From Bos javanicus (Eukaryota; Chordata; Mammalia; Artiodactyla; Bovidae): a DNA stretch of 64,000 bases. Positions 14,726 to 27,215 of this stretch are shown here, piece after piece. The stretch is taken from contig NW_026893640.1 of assembly GCF_032452875.1 (NCBI RefSeq), positions 186,001-250,000 on the forward strand, given 5' to 3'. How positions within the stretch are numbered: the first letter of the stretch is position 1; every line of letters starts with the position of its first letter. The notes below the pieces were generated by a model. The model was given only the letters and a program-made list of their open reading frames with translations. It was not told the DNA's origin and did no database searches. The translations under genes were made by a program, and so were the position numbers.

Positions 14726-17117
14726 CAGGGCCTGCTGAGCTGCGTGATTACTGTCTGCTCATCTGCTTGACAATTGCCAACTGAGCTGCACGATTCCTGC
14801 CTGTCATCTGCTTGACAATTGCCAGCTGTGCTGCGTAATTCCTGCCTGCTCAGCTGCTTGATTATTGCCAGCTGAGCAGCATGATTCCTCACAGCTGAGT
14901 TCCATGATTATTGCCTGCTGACTGTATGATTCGTGCCTACTCAGCTCTTTGTTTATTGCCTCCAGAGGCACATGATCAGTGTATGATAGCAACATGATCA
15001 GCGCATGATCAGTCACATGATCAGCGCCATTAAGTCAAGTGATCACTACATGATAGTCATGTGATCAGTCCATGCTCAGTCACGGTATCATTGCATGAAC
15101 AGCCACGTGATCTGTGCATGATAGCCACGTGATCAGTGCATGATAGCCACGTGATCAGTGAATGATCAGTCACGTGATACGTGTGTGATCAACCACGGAT
15201 CAGTGCATGATAGCCACGTAATCACTTCATGTGTAGTCACGTCATCTGTGCATGACCAGGCACGTGATCAGTGTATGATCCGCCAGGTGAACAGTGCATG
15301 ATAGCCACGTGATCAGTGCATGATAGCCACGTGATCAGTGCATGATCAGTCACGTGTCGTGTGTGACGCCGTGATCAGTATGATGTACAGGTGATCAGTG
15401 CATGATAGCCACGTGATCAGTGCATGATCAGTCTCATGAAAAGTGCATGATCAGTCACGCGATCAGTGTATGATCAGCCACGTGATTAGGGAATGATCAA
15501 TTACGGATCAGTGCATGATCAGTCACGTGACCAGTACATGTTGGCTACGTGATCATTGCAGGATCAGCCACGTGAGCACTGCATGATAGACACGTGATCA
15601 GTGCATGATCAGCTACGTGAAGTGTATGGTCAGCCACGTGATCAGCATGATCAAACACGTGAAGAGTGTATGATCAGCCACGTGATCAGTGCATGATACC
15701 TACGTGATCAGTTCATGATAGTCACGTGAACTGTGCCTGACAGGCACGTAATCAATGCATGATATCCACGGATCAGTGAATTATAGCCACGGATCAGTTC
15801 ATGATTAGTCACGGATCTGCATGACCAGGCACGGAAAGTGTATGATTAGCCAGGTAATCAGGGCATTATAGCCATGATCAGTGCATGATCAGTCAAGTGA
15901 TCAGTCGTGAACAGTCACGTGATCAGTGCAGATCAGTCACGTGATCAGTGCATGATCATTTACGTGATCAGTGCATGATCAGTACGTGATCAGTGCATGA
16001 TCATTTACGTGATCAGTACATCATCAGCCTCGTGATCAGTTTATGATTAGTCACGTGATCTGTACATGACCAGGCACGTGATCAGTGTATGACCAGCCAA
16101 GTGATCAGTGCATGATAGCCACGTGATCAGTGCATGATCAGTCACGTGACCAGTGCATGATCAGTAACGTGAACAGTGCATGATAAGTCACCTGATCAGT
16201 GCATGATCAATTCGGATCAGTGCATGATCACTTCCGTGACTAGTACATGGTAGCTACGTGACCATTGCATGATCAGCCACGTGAGCAGTGCATGATAGCC
16301 ACGTGATCAGTGCATGATCAGTCACGTGATCAGGGCATGCTGAGCTGCGTGATTCCTGTCTGCTCATCTGCTTGACAATTGCCAGCTGAGCTGCACGATT
16401 CCTGTCTGTCATCTCCTTGACAATTGCCACCTGTGCTCGATTCCTGCCTGCTCATCTACTTGACTATTGCCAGCTGAGCAGCATGATTTCTCTGAGTTGA
16501 GTTCCATGATTATTACCTGCTGACTGATTCCTGCCTACTCAGCTCTTTGTTCATTGCCTCCAGAGGCACATGATCAGTGTATGACACCAAACATGATCAG
16601 CACATGATCAGTCACATGATCAATGCCTGATAAGCCAGGTGATCAGTGCATGATCAATTACGTGATCAGTGCAGATCAGTCCGTGACCAGTACATGGTTT
16701 CGACGTGATCATTGCATGATCAGCCACATGAGCAGGGCATGATAGCCACGTGATCAGTGCATGACCAGTCAAGTGATCAGTACATGATCAGTCACTTGAA
16801 CAGTGCATGATCATTTACGTGATCTGTGCATGATCAGTCACGTGGCCAGTATATGGTAGCTACGTGATCATTGCATGACCAGCCACATGAGCAGTGCAAG
16901 ATAGTCACGTGAGAAGAGATGATCAGCCACGTGATCAGTGCATGATCAGTCACGTGACAGGTGTGTGAACAGCCATGTGAACAGTGCATTTTCAGCCACG
17001 TGATCAGTGCATGATAGCCACGTGATCAGTGCATGATATCCTAGTGATCAGTTCATGGTCAATCACGTGATCAGTGTATGATCAGCCACGTGAACAGTGC
17101 ATGCTCAGTCACGTGAT
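14726..17117. repeat. Satellite unit U7 (2,392 bp)
   Basis: Complete unit, 34 bp short; segment B starts at 16331. Losses cluster at about 15355-15380, where roughly ten bases are missing from two adjacent monomers. Density of losses falls off toward its right end. Confidence 0.92.
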
Positions 17118-19550
17118 CAGGGCCTGCTGAGCTGCGTGATTACTGTCTGCTCATCTGCTTGACATTGCCAACTGAGCTGCACGATTCCTGCCTGTCATCT
17201 GCTTGACAATTGCCAGCTGTGCTGCGTAATTCTGCCTGCTCAGCTGCTTGATTTTGCCAGCTGAGCAGCATGATTCCTCACAGCTGAGTTCCATGATTAT
17301 TGCCTGCTGACTGTATGATTCGTGCCTACTCAGCTCTTTGTTTATGCCTCCAGAGGCACATGATCAGTGTATGATAGCAAACATGATCAGCGCATGATCA
17401 GTCACATGATCAGCGCCATTAAGTCAAGTGATCACTACATGATAGTCATGTGATCAGTCCATGCTCAGTCACGGTATCATTGCATGAACAGCCACGTGAT
17501 CTGTGCATGATAGCCACGTGATCAGTGCATGATAGCCACGTGATCAGTGAATGATCAGTCACGTGATACGTGTGTGATCAACCACGTGATCAGTGCATGA
17601 TAGCCACGTAATCACTTCATGTGTAGTCACGTCATCTGTGCATGACCAGGCACGTGATCAGTGTATGATCCGCCAGGTGAACAGTGCATGATAGCCACGT
17701 GATCAGTGCATGATAGCCACGTGATCAGTGCATGATCAGTCACGTGATACGTGTGTGATCAGCCACGTGATCAGTGCATGATGTACAGGTGATCAGTGCA
17801 TGATAGCCACGTGATCAGTGCATGATCAGTCTCATGAAAAGTGCATGATCAGTCACGCGATCAGTGTATGATCAGCCACGTGATTAGGGAATGATCAATT
17901 ACGTGATCAGTGCATGATCAGTCACGTGACCAGTACATGTTGGCTACGTGATCATTGCAGGATCAGCCACGTGAGCACTGCATGATAGACACGTGATCAG
18001 TGCATGATCAGCTACGTGAGAAGTGTATGGTCAGCCACGTGATCAGTGCATGATCAAACACGTGAAGAGTGTATGATCAGCCACGTGATCAGTGCATGAT
18101 ACCTACGTGATCAGTTCATGATAGTCACGTGAACTGTGCCTGACAGGCACGTAATCAATGCATGATATCCACGTGATCAGTGAATTATAGCCACGTGATC
18201 AGTTCATGATTAGTCACGTGATCTGTGCATGACCAGGCACGTGAAAAGTGTATGATTAGCCAGGTAATCAGGGCATTATAGCCAAGTGATCAGTGCATGA
18301 TCAGTCAAGTGATCAGTGCGTGAACAGTCACGTGATCAGTGCAAGATCAGTCACGTGATCAGTGCATGATCATTTACGTGATCAGTGCATGATCAGTAAC
18401 GTGATCAGTGCATGATCATTTACGTGATCAGTACATCATCAGCCTCGTGATCAGTTTATGATTAGTCACGTGATCTGTACATGACCAGGCACGTGATCAG
18501 TGTATGACCAGCCAAGTGATCAGTGCATGATAGCCACGTGATCAGTGCATGATCAGTCACGTGACCAGTGCATGATCAGTAACGTGAACAGTGCATGATA
18601 AGTCACCTGATCAGTGCATGATCAATTACGTGATCAGTGCATGATCACTTCCGTGACTAGTACATGGTAGCTACGTGACCATTGCATGATCAGCCACGTG
18701 AGCAGTGCATGATAGCCACGTGATCAGTGCATGATCAGTCACGTGATCAGGGCATGCTGAGCTGCGTGATTCCTGTCTGCTCATCTGCTTGACAATTGCC
18801 AGCTGAGCTGCACGATTCCTGTCTGTCATCTCCTTGACAATTGCCACCTGTGCTGCGTAATTCCTGCCTGCTCATCTACTTGACTATTGCCAGCTGAGCA
18901 GCATGATTTCTCTGAGTTGAGTTCCATGATTATTACCTGCTGACTGATTCCTGCCTACTCAGCTCTTTGTTCATTGCCTCCAGAGGCACATGATCAGTGT
19001 ATGACACCAAACATGATCAGCACATGATCAGTCACATGATCAATGCCTGATAAGCCAGGTGATCAGTGCATGATCAATTACGTGATCAGTGCATGATCAG
19101 TCACGTGACCAGTACATGGTTTCGACGTGATCATTGCATGATCAGCCACATGAGCAGGGCATGATAGCCACGTGATCAGTGCATGACCAGTCAAGTGATC
19201 AGTACATGATCAGTCACTTGAACAGTGCATGATCATTTACGTGATCTGTGCATGATCAGTCACGTGGCCAGTATATGGTAGCTACGTGATCATTGCATGA
19301 CCAGCCACATGAGCAGTGCAAGATAGTCACGTGAGATCAGACGGATCAGTGCATCAGTGCCACGTGATCAGTGCATGATCAGTCACGTGACAGGTGTGTG
19401 AACAGCCATGTGAACAGTGCATTTTCAGCCACGTGATCAGTGCATGATAGCCACGTGATCAGTGCATGATATCCTAGTGATCAGTTCATGGTCAATCACG
19501 TGATCAGTGTATGATCAGCCACGTGAACAGTGCATGCTCAGTCACGTGAT
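17118..19550. repeat. Satellite unit U8 (2,433 bp) with atypical extra monomer
   Basis: Transition unit: four single-base losses in segment A (near 17163, 17231, 17253 and 17344), then essentially clean. Segment B starts at 18748. It carries the 22 bp extra monomer (19344-19365) but has lost 11 bp just upstream of it, giving a net gain of 11 bp in the short GATC segment. Confidence 0.93.
19344..19365. repeat. Extra 22 bp monomer in U8
   Basis: Monomer with the diagnostic core GCATCAGTGCCACGT. In U8 the 11 bp upstream are missing and the junction reads GTGAGATCAGACGGATC, unlike the other four carriers. Confidence 0.85.
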
Positions 19551-21975
19551 CAGGGCCTGCTGAGCTGCGTGATTACTGTCTGCTCATCTGCTTGACAATT
19601 GCCAACTGAGCTGCACGATTCCTGCCTGTCATCTGCTTGACAATTGCCAGCTGTGCTGCGTAATTCCTGCCTGCTCAGCTGCTTGATTATTGCCAGCTGA
19701 GCAGCATGATTCCTCACAGCTGAGTTCCATGATTATTGCCTGCTGACTGTATGATTCGTGCCTACTCAGCTCTTTGTTTATTGCCTCCAGAGGCACATGA
19801 TCAGTGTATGATAGCAAACATGATCAGCGCATGATCAGTCACATGATCAGCGCCATTAAGTCAAGTGATCACTACATGATAGTCATGTGATCAGTCCATG
19901 CTCAGTCACGGTATCATTGCATGAACAGCCACGTGATCTGTGCATGATAGCCACGTGATCAGTGCATGATAGCCACGTGATCAGTGAATGATCAGTCACG
20001 TGATACGTGTGTGATCAACCACGTGATCAGTGCATGATAGCCACGTAATCACTTCATGTGTAGTCACGTCATCTGTGCATGACCAGGCACGTGATCAGTG
20101 TATGATCCGCCAGGTGAACAGTGCATGATAGCCACGTGATCAGTGCATGATAGCCACGTGATCAGTGCATGATCAGTCACGTGATACGTGTGTGATCAGC
20201 CACGTGATCAGTGCATGATGTACAGGTGATCAGTGCATGATAGCCACGTGATCAGTGCATGATCAGTCTCATGAAAAGTGCATGATCAGTCACGCGATCA
20301 GTGTATGATCAGCCACGTGATTAGGGAATGATCAATTACGTGATCAGTGCATGATCAGTCACGTGACCAGTACATGTTGGCTACGTGATCATTGCAGGAT
20401 CAGCCACGTGAGCACTGCATGATAGACACGTGATCAGTGCATGATCAGCTACGTGAGAAGTGTATGGTCAGCCACGTGATCAGTGCATGATCAAACACGT
20501 GAAGAGTGTATGATCAGCCACGTGATCAGTGCATGATACCTACGTGATCAGTTCATGATAGTCACGTGAACTGTGCCTGACAGGCACGTAATCAATGCAT
20601 GATATCCACGTGATCAGTGAATTATAGCCACGTGATCAGTTCATGATTAGTCACGTGATCTGTGCATGACCAGGCACGTGAAAAGTGTATGATTAGCCAG
20701 GTAATCAGGGCATTATAGCCAAGTGATCAGTGCATGATCAGTCAAGTGATCAGTGCGTGAACAGTCACGTGATCAGTGCAAGATCAGTCACGTGATCAGT
20801 GCATGATCATTTACGTGATCAGTGCATGATCAGTAACGTGATCAGTGCATGATCATTTACGTGATCAGTACATCATCAGCCTCGTGATCAGTTTATGATT
20901 AGTCACGTGATCTGTACATGACCAGGCACGTGATCAGTGTATGACCAGCCAAGTGATCAGTGCATGATAGCCACGTGATCAGTGCATGATCAGTCACGTG
21001 ACCAGTGCATGATCAGTAACGTGAACAGTGCATGATAAGTCACCTGATCAGTGCATGATCAATTACGTGATCAGTGCATGATCACTTCCGTGACTAGTAC
21101 ATGGTAGCTACGTGACCATTGCATGATCAGCCACGTGAGCAGTGCATGATAGCCACGTGATCAGTGCATGATCAGTCACGTGATCAGGCATGCTGAGCTG
21201 CGTGATTCCTGTCTGCTCATCTGCTTGACAATTGCCAGCTGAGCTGCACGATTCCTGTCTGTCATCTCCTTGACAATTGCCACCTGTGCTGCGTAATTCC
21301 TGCCTGCTCATCTACTTGACTATTGCCAGCTGAGCAGCATGATTTCTCTGAGTTGAGTTCCATGATTATTACCTGCTGACTGATTCCTGCCTACTCAGCT
21401 CTTTGTTCATTGCCTCCAGAGGCACATGATCAGTGTATGACACCAAACATGATCAGCACATGATCAGTCACATGATCAATGCCTGATAAGCCAGGTGATC
21501 AGTGCATGATCAATTACGTGATCAGTGCATGATCAGTCACGTGACCAGTACATGGTTTCGACGTGATCATTGCATGATCAGCCACATGAGCAGGGCATGA
21601 TAGCCACGTGATCAGTGCATGACCAGTCAAGTGATCAGTACATGATCAGTCACTTGAACAGTGCATGATCATTTACGTGATCTGTGCATGATCAGTCACG
21701 TGGCCAGTATATGGTAGCTACGTGATCATTGCATGACCAGCCACATGAGCAGTGCAAGATAGTCACGTGAGAAGAGATGATCAGCCACGTGATCAGTGCA
21801 TGATCAGTCACGTGACAGGTGTGTGAACAGCCATGTGAACAGTGCATTTTCAGCCACGTGATCAGTGCATGATAGCCACGTGATCAGTGCATGATATCCT
21901 AGTGATCAGTTCATGGTCAATCACGTGATCAGTGTATGATCAGCCACGTGAACAGTGCATGCTCAGTCACGTGAT
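19551..21975. repeat. Satellite unit U9 (2,425 bp)
   Basis: Clean unit; segment B starts at 21185. The missing base is one G in the run at the B start (CAGGCATG for CAGGGCATG). It has C at the diagnostic GA[C/G]CATTGC site and no extra monomer. Confidence 0.95.
20358..20367. other. GTCACGTGAC palindrome (E-box/CLEAR-type match), one of several per unit
   Basis: Exact 10 bp palindrome GTCACGTGAC. In the span U9 the same word recurs at 20993-21002, 21536-21545 and 21807-21816, with equivalents in nearly every clean unit. The CACGTG core alone occurs dozens of times per unit. Known: CACGTG is the E-box of bHLH-zip factors (USF, MYC/MAX, TFEB/MITF), and GTCACGTGAC is the preferred USF/CLEAR form. 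Whether anything binds here is unknown; it is a consequence of the monomer sequence. Confidence 0.5.
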
Positions 21976-21984
21976 CAGGGCCTG

Positions 21985-22213
21985 CTGAGCTGCGTGATTA
22001 CTGTCTGCTCATCTGCTTGACAATTGCCAACTGAGCTGCACGATTCCTGCCTGTCATCTGCTTGACAATTGCCAGCTGTGCTGCGTAATTCCTGCCTGCT
22101 CAGCTGCTTGATTATTGCCAGCTGAGCAGCATGATTCCTCACAGCTGAGTTCCATGATTATTGCCTGCTGACTGTATGATTCGTGCCTACTCAGCTCTTT
22201 GTTTATTGCCTCC
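21985..22213. repeat. PvuII segment A of the reference unit: five ~46 bp dimers
   Basis: Five tandem dimers at 21985-22030, 22031-22075, 22076-22121, 22122-22167 and 22168-22213 (46, 45, 46, 46, 46 bp). Most start CTGAG or CTGTG and end TTGCCAR, TTGCCTG or TTGCCTCC. PvuII sites (CAGCTG) lie at 22073, 22101, 22119 and 22142; the flanking segments are GATC-rich instead. 46 bp is twice 23 bp, so this segment probably descends from the same monomer family and then diverged. Low in minus-strand stops, so it yields accidental open frames of about 62 codons in many units; these are not genes. Confidence 0.93.
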
Positions 22214-23618
22214 AGAGGCACATGATCAGTGTATGATAGCAAACATGATCAGCGCATGATCAGTCACATGATCAGCGCCATTAAGTCAAGTGATCACTAC
22301 ATGATAGTCATGTGATCAGTCCATGCTCAGTCACGGTATCATTGCATGAACAGCCACGTGATCTGTGCATGATAGCCACGTGATCAGTGCATGATAGCCA
22401 CGTGATCAGTGAATGATCAGTCACGTGATACGTGTGTGATCAACCACGTGATCAGTGCATGATAGCCACGTAATCACTTCATGTGTAGTCACGTCATCTG
22501 TGCATGACCAGGCACGTGATCAGTGTATGATCCGCCAGGTGAACAGTGCATGATAGCCACGTGATCAGTGCATGATAGCCACGTGATCAGTGCATGATCA
22601 GTCACGTGATACGTGTGTGATCAGCCACGTGATCAGTGCATGATGTACAGGTGATCAGTGCATGATAGCCACGTGATCAGTGCATGATCAGTCTCATGAA
22701 AAGTGCATGATCAGTCACGCGATCAGTGTATGATCAGCCACGTGATTAGGGAATGATCAATTACGTGATCAGTGCATGATCAGTCACGTGACCAGTACAT
22801 GTTGGCTACGTGATCATTGCAGGATCAGCCACGTGAGCACTGCATGATAGACACGTGATCAGTGCATGATCAGCTACGTGAGAAGTGTATGGTCAGCCAC
22901 GTGATCAGTGCATGATCAAACACGTGAAGAGTGTATGATCAGCCACGTGATCAGTGCATGATACCTACGTGATCAGTTCATGATAGTCACGTGAACTGTG
23001 CCTGACAGGCACGTAATCAATGCATGATATCCACGTGATCAGTGAATTATAGCCACGTGATCAGTTCATGATTAGTCACGTGATCTGTGCATGACCAGGC
23101 ACGTGAAAAGTGTATGATTAGCCAGGTAATCAGGGCATTATAGCCAAGTGATCAGTGCATGATCAGTCAAGTGATCAGTGCGTGAACAGTCACGTGATCA
23201 GTGCAAGATCAGTCACGTGATCAGTGCATGATCATTTACGTGATCAGTGCATGATCAGTAACGTGATCAGTGCATGATCATTTACGTGATCAGTACATCA
23301 TCAGCCTCGTGATCAGTTTATGATTAGTCACGTGATCTGTACATGACCAGGCACGTGATCAGTGTATGACCAGCCAAGTGATCAGTGCATGATAGCCACG
23401 TGATCAGTGCATGATCAGTCACGTGACCAGTGCATGATCAGTAACGTGAACAGTGCATGATAAGTCACCTGATCAGTGCATGATCAATTACGTGATCAGT
23501 GCATGATCACTTCCGTGACTAGTACATGGTAGCTACGTGACCATTGCATGATCAGCCACGTGAGCAGTGCATGATAGCCACGTGATCAGTGCATGATCAG
23601 TCACGTGATCAGGGCATG
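22214..23618. repeat. Long GATC-rich segment of the reference unit
   Basis: About 1,405 bp, roughly 62 monomers of 22-23 bp. Each monomer pairs a CACGTGATCAGT-type half with a GCATGATCAGY or GCATGATAGC-type half. Recognisable landmark monomers include GTACATGTTGGCTACG, the GTGATACGTGTGTGATCA tract, CCTCGTGATCAG and ACTAGTACATGGTAGCTACG. The 90 bp and 23 bp monomer deletions seen in other units fall in its first third. No gene seen. Confidence 0.93.
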
Positions 23619-23843
23619 CTGAGCTGCGTGATTCCTGTCTGCTCATCTGCTTGACAATTGCCAGCTGAGCTGCACGATTCCTGTCTGTCATCTCCTTGAC
23701 AATTGCCACCTGTGCTGCGTAATTCCTGCCTGCTCATCTACTTGACTATTGCCAGCTGAGCAGCATGATTTCTCTGAGTTGAGTTCCATGATTATTACCT
23801 GCTGACTGATTCCTGCCTACTCAGCTCTTTGTTCATTGCCTCC
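23619..23843. repeat. PvuII segment B of the reference unit: diverged copy of A
   Basis: Five dimers at 23619-23664, 23665-23709, 23710-23755, 23756-23801 and 23802-23843 (46, 45, 46, 46, 42 bp). The order and individual sequences match the five dimers of A one to one. The second dimer is 45 bp in both, so A and B are duplicates of one block. B differs by substitutions, a 4 bp loss in the last dimer, and fewer PvuII sites (23662 and 23753). Confidence 0.93.
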
Positions 23844-24410
23844 AGAGGCACATGATCAGTGTATGACACCAAACATGATCAGCACATGATCAGTCACATG
23901 ATCAATGCCTGATAAGCCAGGTGATCAGTGCATGATCAATTACGTGATCAGTGCATGATCAGTCACGTGACCAGTACATGGTTTCGACGTGATCATTGCA
24001 TGATCAGCCACATGAGCAGGGCATGATAGCCACGTGATCAGTGCATGACCAGTCAAGTGATCAGTACATGATCAGTCACTTGAACAGTGCATGATCATTT
24101 ACGTGATCTGTGCATGATCAGTCACGTGGCCAGTATATGGTAGCTACGTGATCATTGCATGACCAGCCACATGAGCAGTGCAAGATAGTCACGTGAGAAG
24201 AGATGATCAGCCACGTGATCAGTGCATGATCAGTCACGTGACAGGTGTGTGAACAGCCATGTGAACAGTGCATTTTCAGCCACGTGATCAGTGCATGATA
24301 GCCACGTGATCAGTGCATGATATCCTAGTGATCAGTTCATGGTCAATCACGTGATCAGTGTATGATCAGCCACGTGAACAGTGCATGCTCAGTCACGTGA
24401 TCAGGGCCTG
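23844..24410. repeat. Short GATC-rich segment of the reference unit
   Basis: About 567 bp, roughly 25 monomers. Its first ~70 bp parallel the start of the long GATC segment (AGAGGCACATGATCAGTGTATGA in pieces, then AAACATGATCAGC), so the A/B duplication extended into the flanking monomers. Contains the GGTTTCGACG landmark and the site where the 22 bp extra monomer is inserted in U8, U12, U15, U18 and U22. Confidence 0.92.
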
Positions 24411-26827
24411 CTGAGCTGCGTGATTACTGTCTGCTCATCTGCTTGACAATTGCCAACTGAGCTGCACGATTCCTGCCTGTCATCTGCTTGACAATTGCCA
24501 GCTGTGCTGCGTAATTCCTGCCTGCTCAGCTGCTTGATTATTGCCAGCTGAGCAGCATGATTCCTCACAGCTGAGTTCCATGATTATTGCCTGCTGACTG
24601 TATGATTCGTGCCTACTCAGCTCTTTGTTTATTGCCTCCAGAGGCACATGATCAGTGTATGATAGCAAACATGATCAGCGCATGATCAGTCACATGATCA
24701 GCGCCATTAAGTCAAGTGATCACTACATGATAGTCATGTGATCAGTCCATGCTCAGTCACGGTATCATTGCATGAACAGCCACGTGATCTGTGCATGATA
24801 GCCACGTGATCAGTGCATGATAGCCACGTGATCAGTGAATGATCAGTCACGTGATACGTGTGTGATCAACCACGTGATCAGTGCATGATAGCCACGTAAT
24901 CACTTCATGTGTAGTCACGTCATCTGTGCATGACCAGGCACGTGATCAGTGTATGATCCGCCAGGTGAACAGTGCATGATAGCCACGTGATCAGTGCATG
25001 ATAGCCACGTGATCAGTGCATGATCAGTCACGTGATACGTGTGTGATCAGCCACGTGATCAGTGCATGATGTACAGGTGATCAGTGCATGATAGCCACGT
25101 GATCAGTGCATGATCAGTCTCATGAAAAGTGCATGATCAGTCACGCGATCAGTGTATGATCAGCCACGTGATTAGGGAATGATCAATTACGTGATCAGTG
25201 CATGATCAGTCACGTGACCAGTACATGTTGGCTACGTGATCATTGCAGGATCAGCCACGTGAGCACTGCATGATAGACACGTGATCAGTGCATGATCAGC
25301 TACGTGAGAAGTGTATGGTCAGCCACGTGATCAGTGCATGATCAAACACGTGAAGAGTGTATGATCAGCCACGTGATCAGTGCATGATACCTACGTGATC
25401 AGTTCATGATAGTCACGTGAACTGTGCCTGACAGGCACGTAATCAATGCATGATATCCACGTGATCAGTGAATTATAGCCACGTGATCAGTTCATGATTA
25501 GTCACGTGATCTGTGCATGACCAGGCACGTGAAAAGTGTATGATTAGCCAGGTAATCAGGGCATTATAGCCAAGTGATCAGTGCATGATCAGTCAAGTGA
25601 TCAGTGCGTGAACAGTCACGTGATCAGTGCAAGATCAGTCACGTGATCAGTGCATGATCATTTACGTGATCAGTGCATGATCAGTAACGTGATCAGTGCA
25701 TGATCATTTACGTGATCAGTACATCATCAGCCTCGTGATCAGTTTATGATTAGTCACGTGATCTGTACATGACCAGGCACGTGATCAGTGTATGACCAGC
25801 CAAGTGATCAGTGCATGATAGCCACGTGATCAGTGCATGATCAGTCACGTGACCAGTGCATGATCAGTAACGTGAACAGTGCATGATAAGTCACCTGATC
25901 AGTGCATGATCAATTACGTGATCAGTGCATGATCACTTCCGTGACTAGTACATGGTAGCTACGTGACCATTGCATGATCAGCCACGTGAGCAGTGCATGA
26001 TAGCCACGTGATCAGTGCATGATCAGTCACGTGATCAGGGCATGCTGAGCTGCGTGATTCCTGTCTGCTCATCTGCTTGACAATTGCCAGCTGAGCTGCA
26101 CGATTCCTGTCTGTCATCTCCTTGACAATTGCCACCTGTGCTGCGTAATTCCTGCCTGCTCATCTACTTGACTATTGCCAGCTGAGCAGCATGATTTCTC
26201 TGAGCTGAGTTCCATGATTATTACCTGCTGACTGATTCCTGCCTACTCAGCTCTTTGTTCATTGCCTCCAGAGGCACATGATCAGTGTATGACACCAAAC
26301 ATGATCAGCACATGATCAGTCACATGATCAATGCCTGATAAGCCAGGTGATCAGTGCATGATCAATTACGTGATCAGTGCATGATCAGTCACGTGACCAG
26401 TACATGGTTTCGACGTGATCATTGCATGATCAGCCACGTGAGCAGGGCATGATAGCCACGTGATCAGTGCATGACCAGTCAAGTGATCAGTACATGATCA
26501 GTCACTTGAACAGTGCATGATCATTTACGTGATCTGTGCATGATCAGTCACGTGGCCAGTATATGGTAGCTACGTGATCATTGCATGACCAGCCACATGA
26601 GCAGTGCAAGATAGTCACGTGAGAAGAGATGATCAGCCACGTGATCAGTGCATGATCAGTCACGTGACAGGTGTGTGAACAGCCATGTGAACAGTGCATT
26701 TTCAGCCACGTGATCAGTGCATGATAGCCACGTGATCAGTGCATGATATCCTAGTGATCAGTTCATGGTCAATCACGTGATCAGTGTATGATCAGCCACG
26801 TGAACAGTGCATGCTCAGTCACGTGAT
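24402..26827. repeat. Satellite unit U11 (2,426 bp)
   Basis: Full-length; segment B starts at 26036. Private variants: C at 26205 (GAGCTGAG for GAGTTGAG in segment B), and G at 26438 restoring CACGTG where neighbours have CACATG. Confidence 0.95.
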
Positions 26828-27205
26828 CAGGGCCTGCTGAGCTGCGTGATTACTGTCTGCTCATCTGCTTGACAATTGCCAACTGAGCTGCACGATTCCT
26901 GCCTGTCATCTGCTTGACAATTGCCAGCTGTGCTGCGTAATTCCTGCCTGCTCAGCTGCTTGATTATTGCCAGCTGAGCAGCATGATTCCTCACAGCTGA
27001 GTTCCATGATTATTGCCTGCTGACTGTATGATTCGTGCCTACTCAGCTCTTTGTTTATTGCCTCCAGAGGCACATGATCAGTGTATGATAGCAAACATGA
27101 TCAGCGCATGATCAGTCACATGATCAGCGCCATTAAGTCAAGTGATCACTACATGATAGTCATGTGATCAGTCCATGCTCAGTCACGGTATCATTGCATG
27201 AACAG

Positions 27206-27215
27206 CCACGTGATC
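27206..27215. other. Junction of 90 bp (four-monomer) deletion in U12
   Basis: GAACAGCCACGTGATC runs directly into AGTGCATGATAGCCACGTAATC. Four monomers (22 + 22 + 23 + 23 bp), including the GTGATACGTGTGTGATCA tract, are missing. The breakpoint lies within identical CCACGTGATC boxes, as expected for misaligned exchange between monomers. Confidence 0.9.

Larger units (their letters stand above)
1..17350. other. Tract of deletion-rich satellite (left)
   Basis: U1-U7 span 16,545 bp against 16,982 bp expected. After removing the two 23 bp deletions, about 390 bp are missing, near 2.3 percent. Losses are mostly single bases, often within or beside ACGTG (CACGGA for CACGTGA, TCGTG for TACGTG, CCCGTG for CCACGTG) or in two-base runs. 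Gains are almost absent. This looks like uncorrected long-read consensus error laid over real variation, though decay cannot be excluded from sequence alone. Confidence 0.75.
21976..24401. repeat. Satellite unit U10 (2,426 bp), reference unit
   Basis: Clean full-length unit used here as reference. Its parts are A dimers 21985-22213, long GATC segment 22214-23618, B dimers 23619-23843 and short GATC segment 23844-24410, which sum to exactly 2,426 bp. No extra monomer, C at the diagnostic site. Confidence 0.96.

Noticed and set aside
19629..19817. Recurrent minus-strand open frame of 62 codons, repeated in segment A of many units, and related frames of 61-111 codons
   Set aside because: It exists only because segment A is low in stops on that strand. 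It is copied with the repeat, its length changes with single-base losses (88 codons at 48637-48903), and it shows no ribosome-binding or promoter context and no recognisable domain. The 22-23 bp period is not a multiple of three, so the frame rotates.
21546..21570. Possible CENP-B box at the TTTCGACGTGATC landmark
   Set aside because: The TTCG start is present but the required A and CGGG of the box consensus are not at their positions. The other TTCG (ATTCGTGCC in segment A) also fails.
20350..21820. Calling the GTCACGTGAC words functional regulatory elements
   Set aside because: They follow automatically from the monomer sequence. No gene or promoter lies nearby and binding cannot be judged from sequence.
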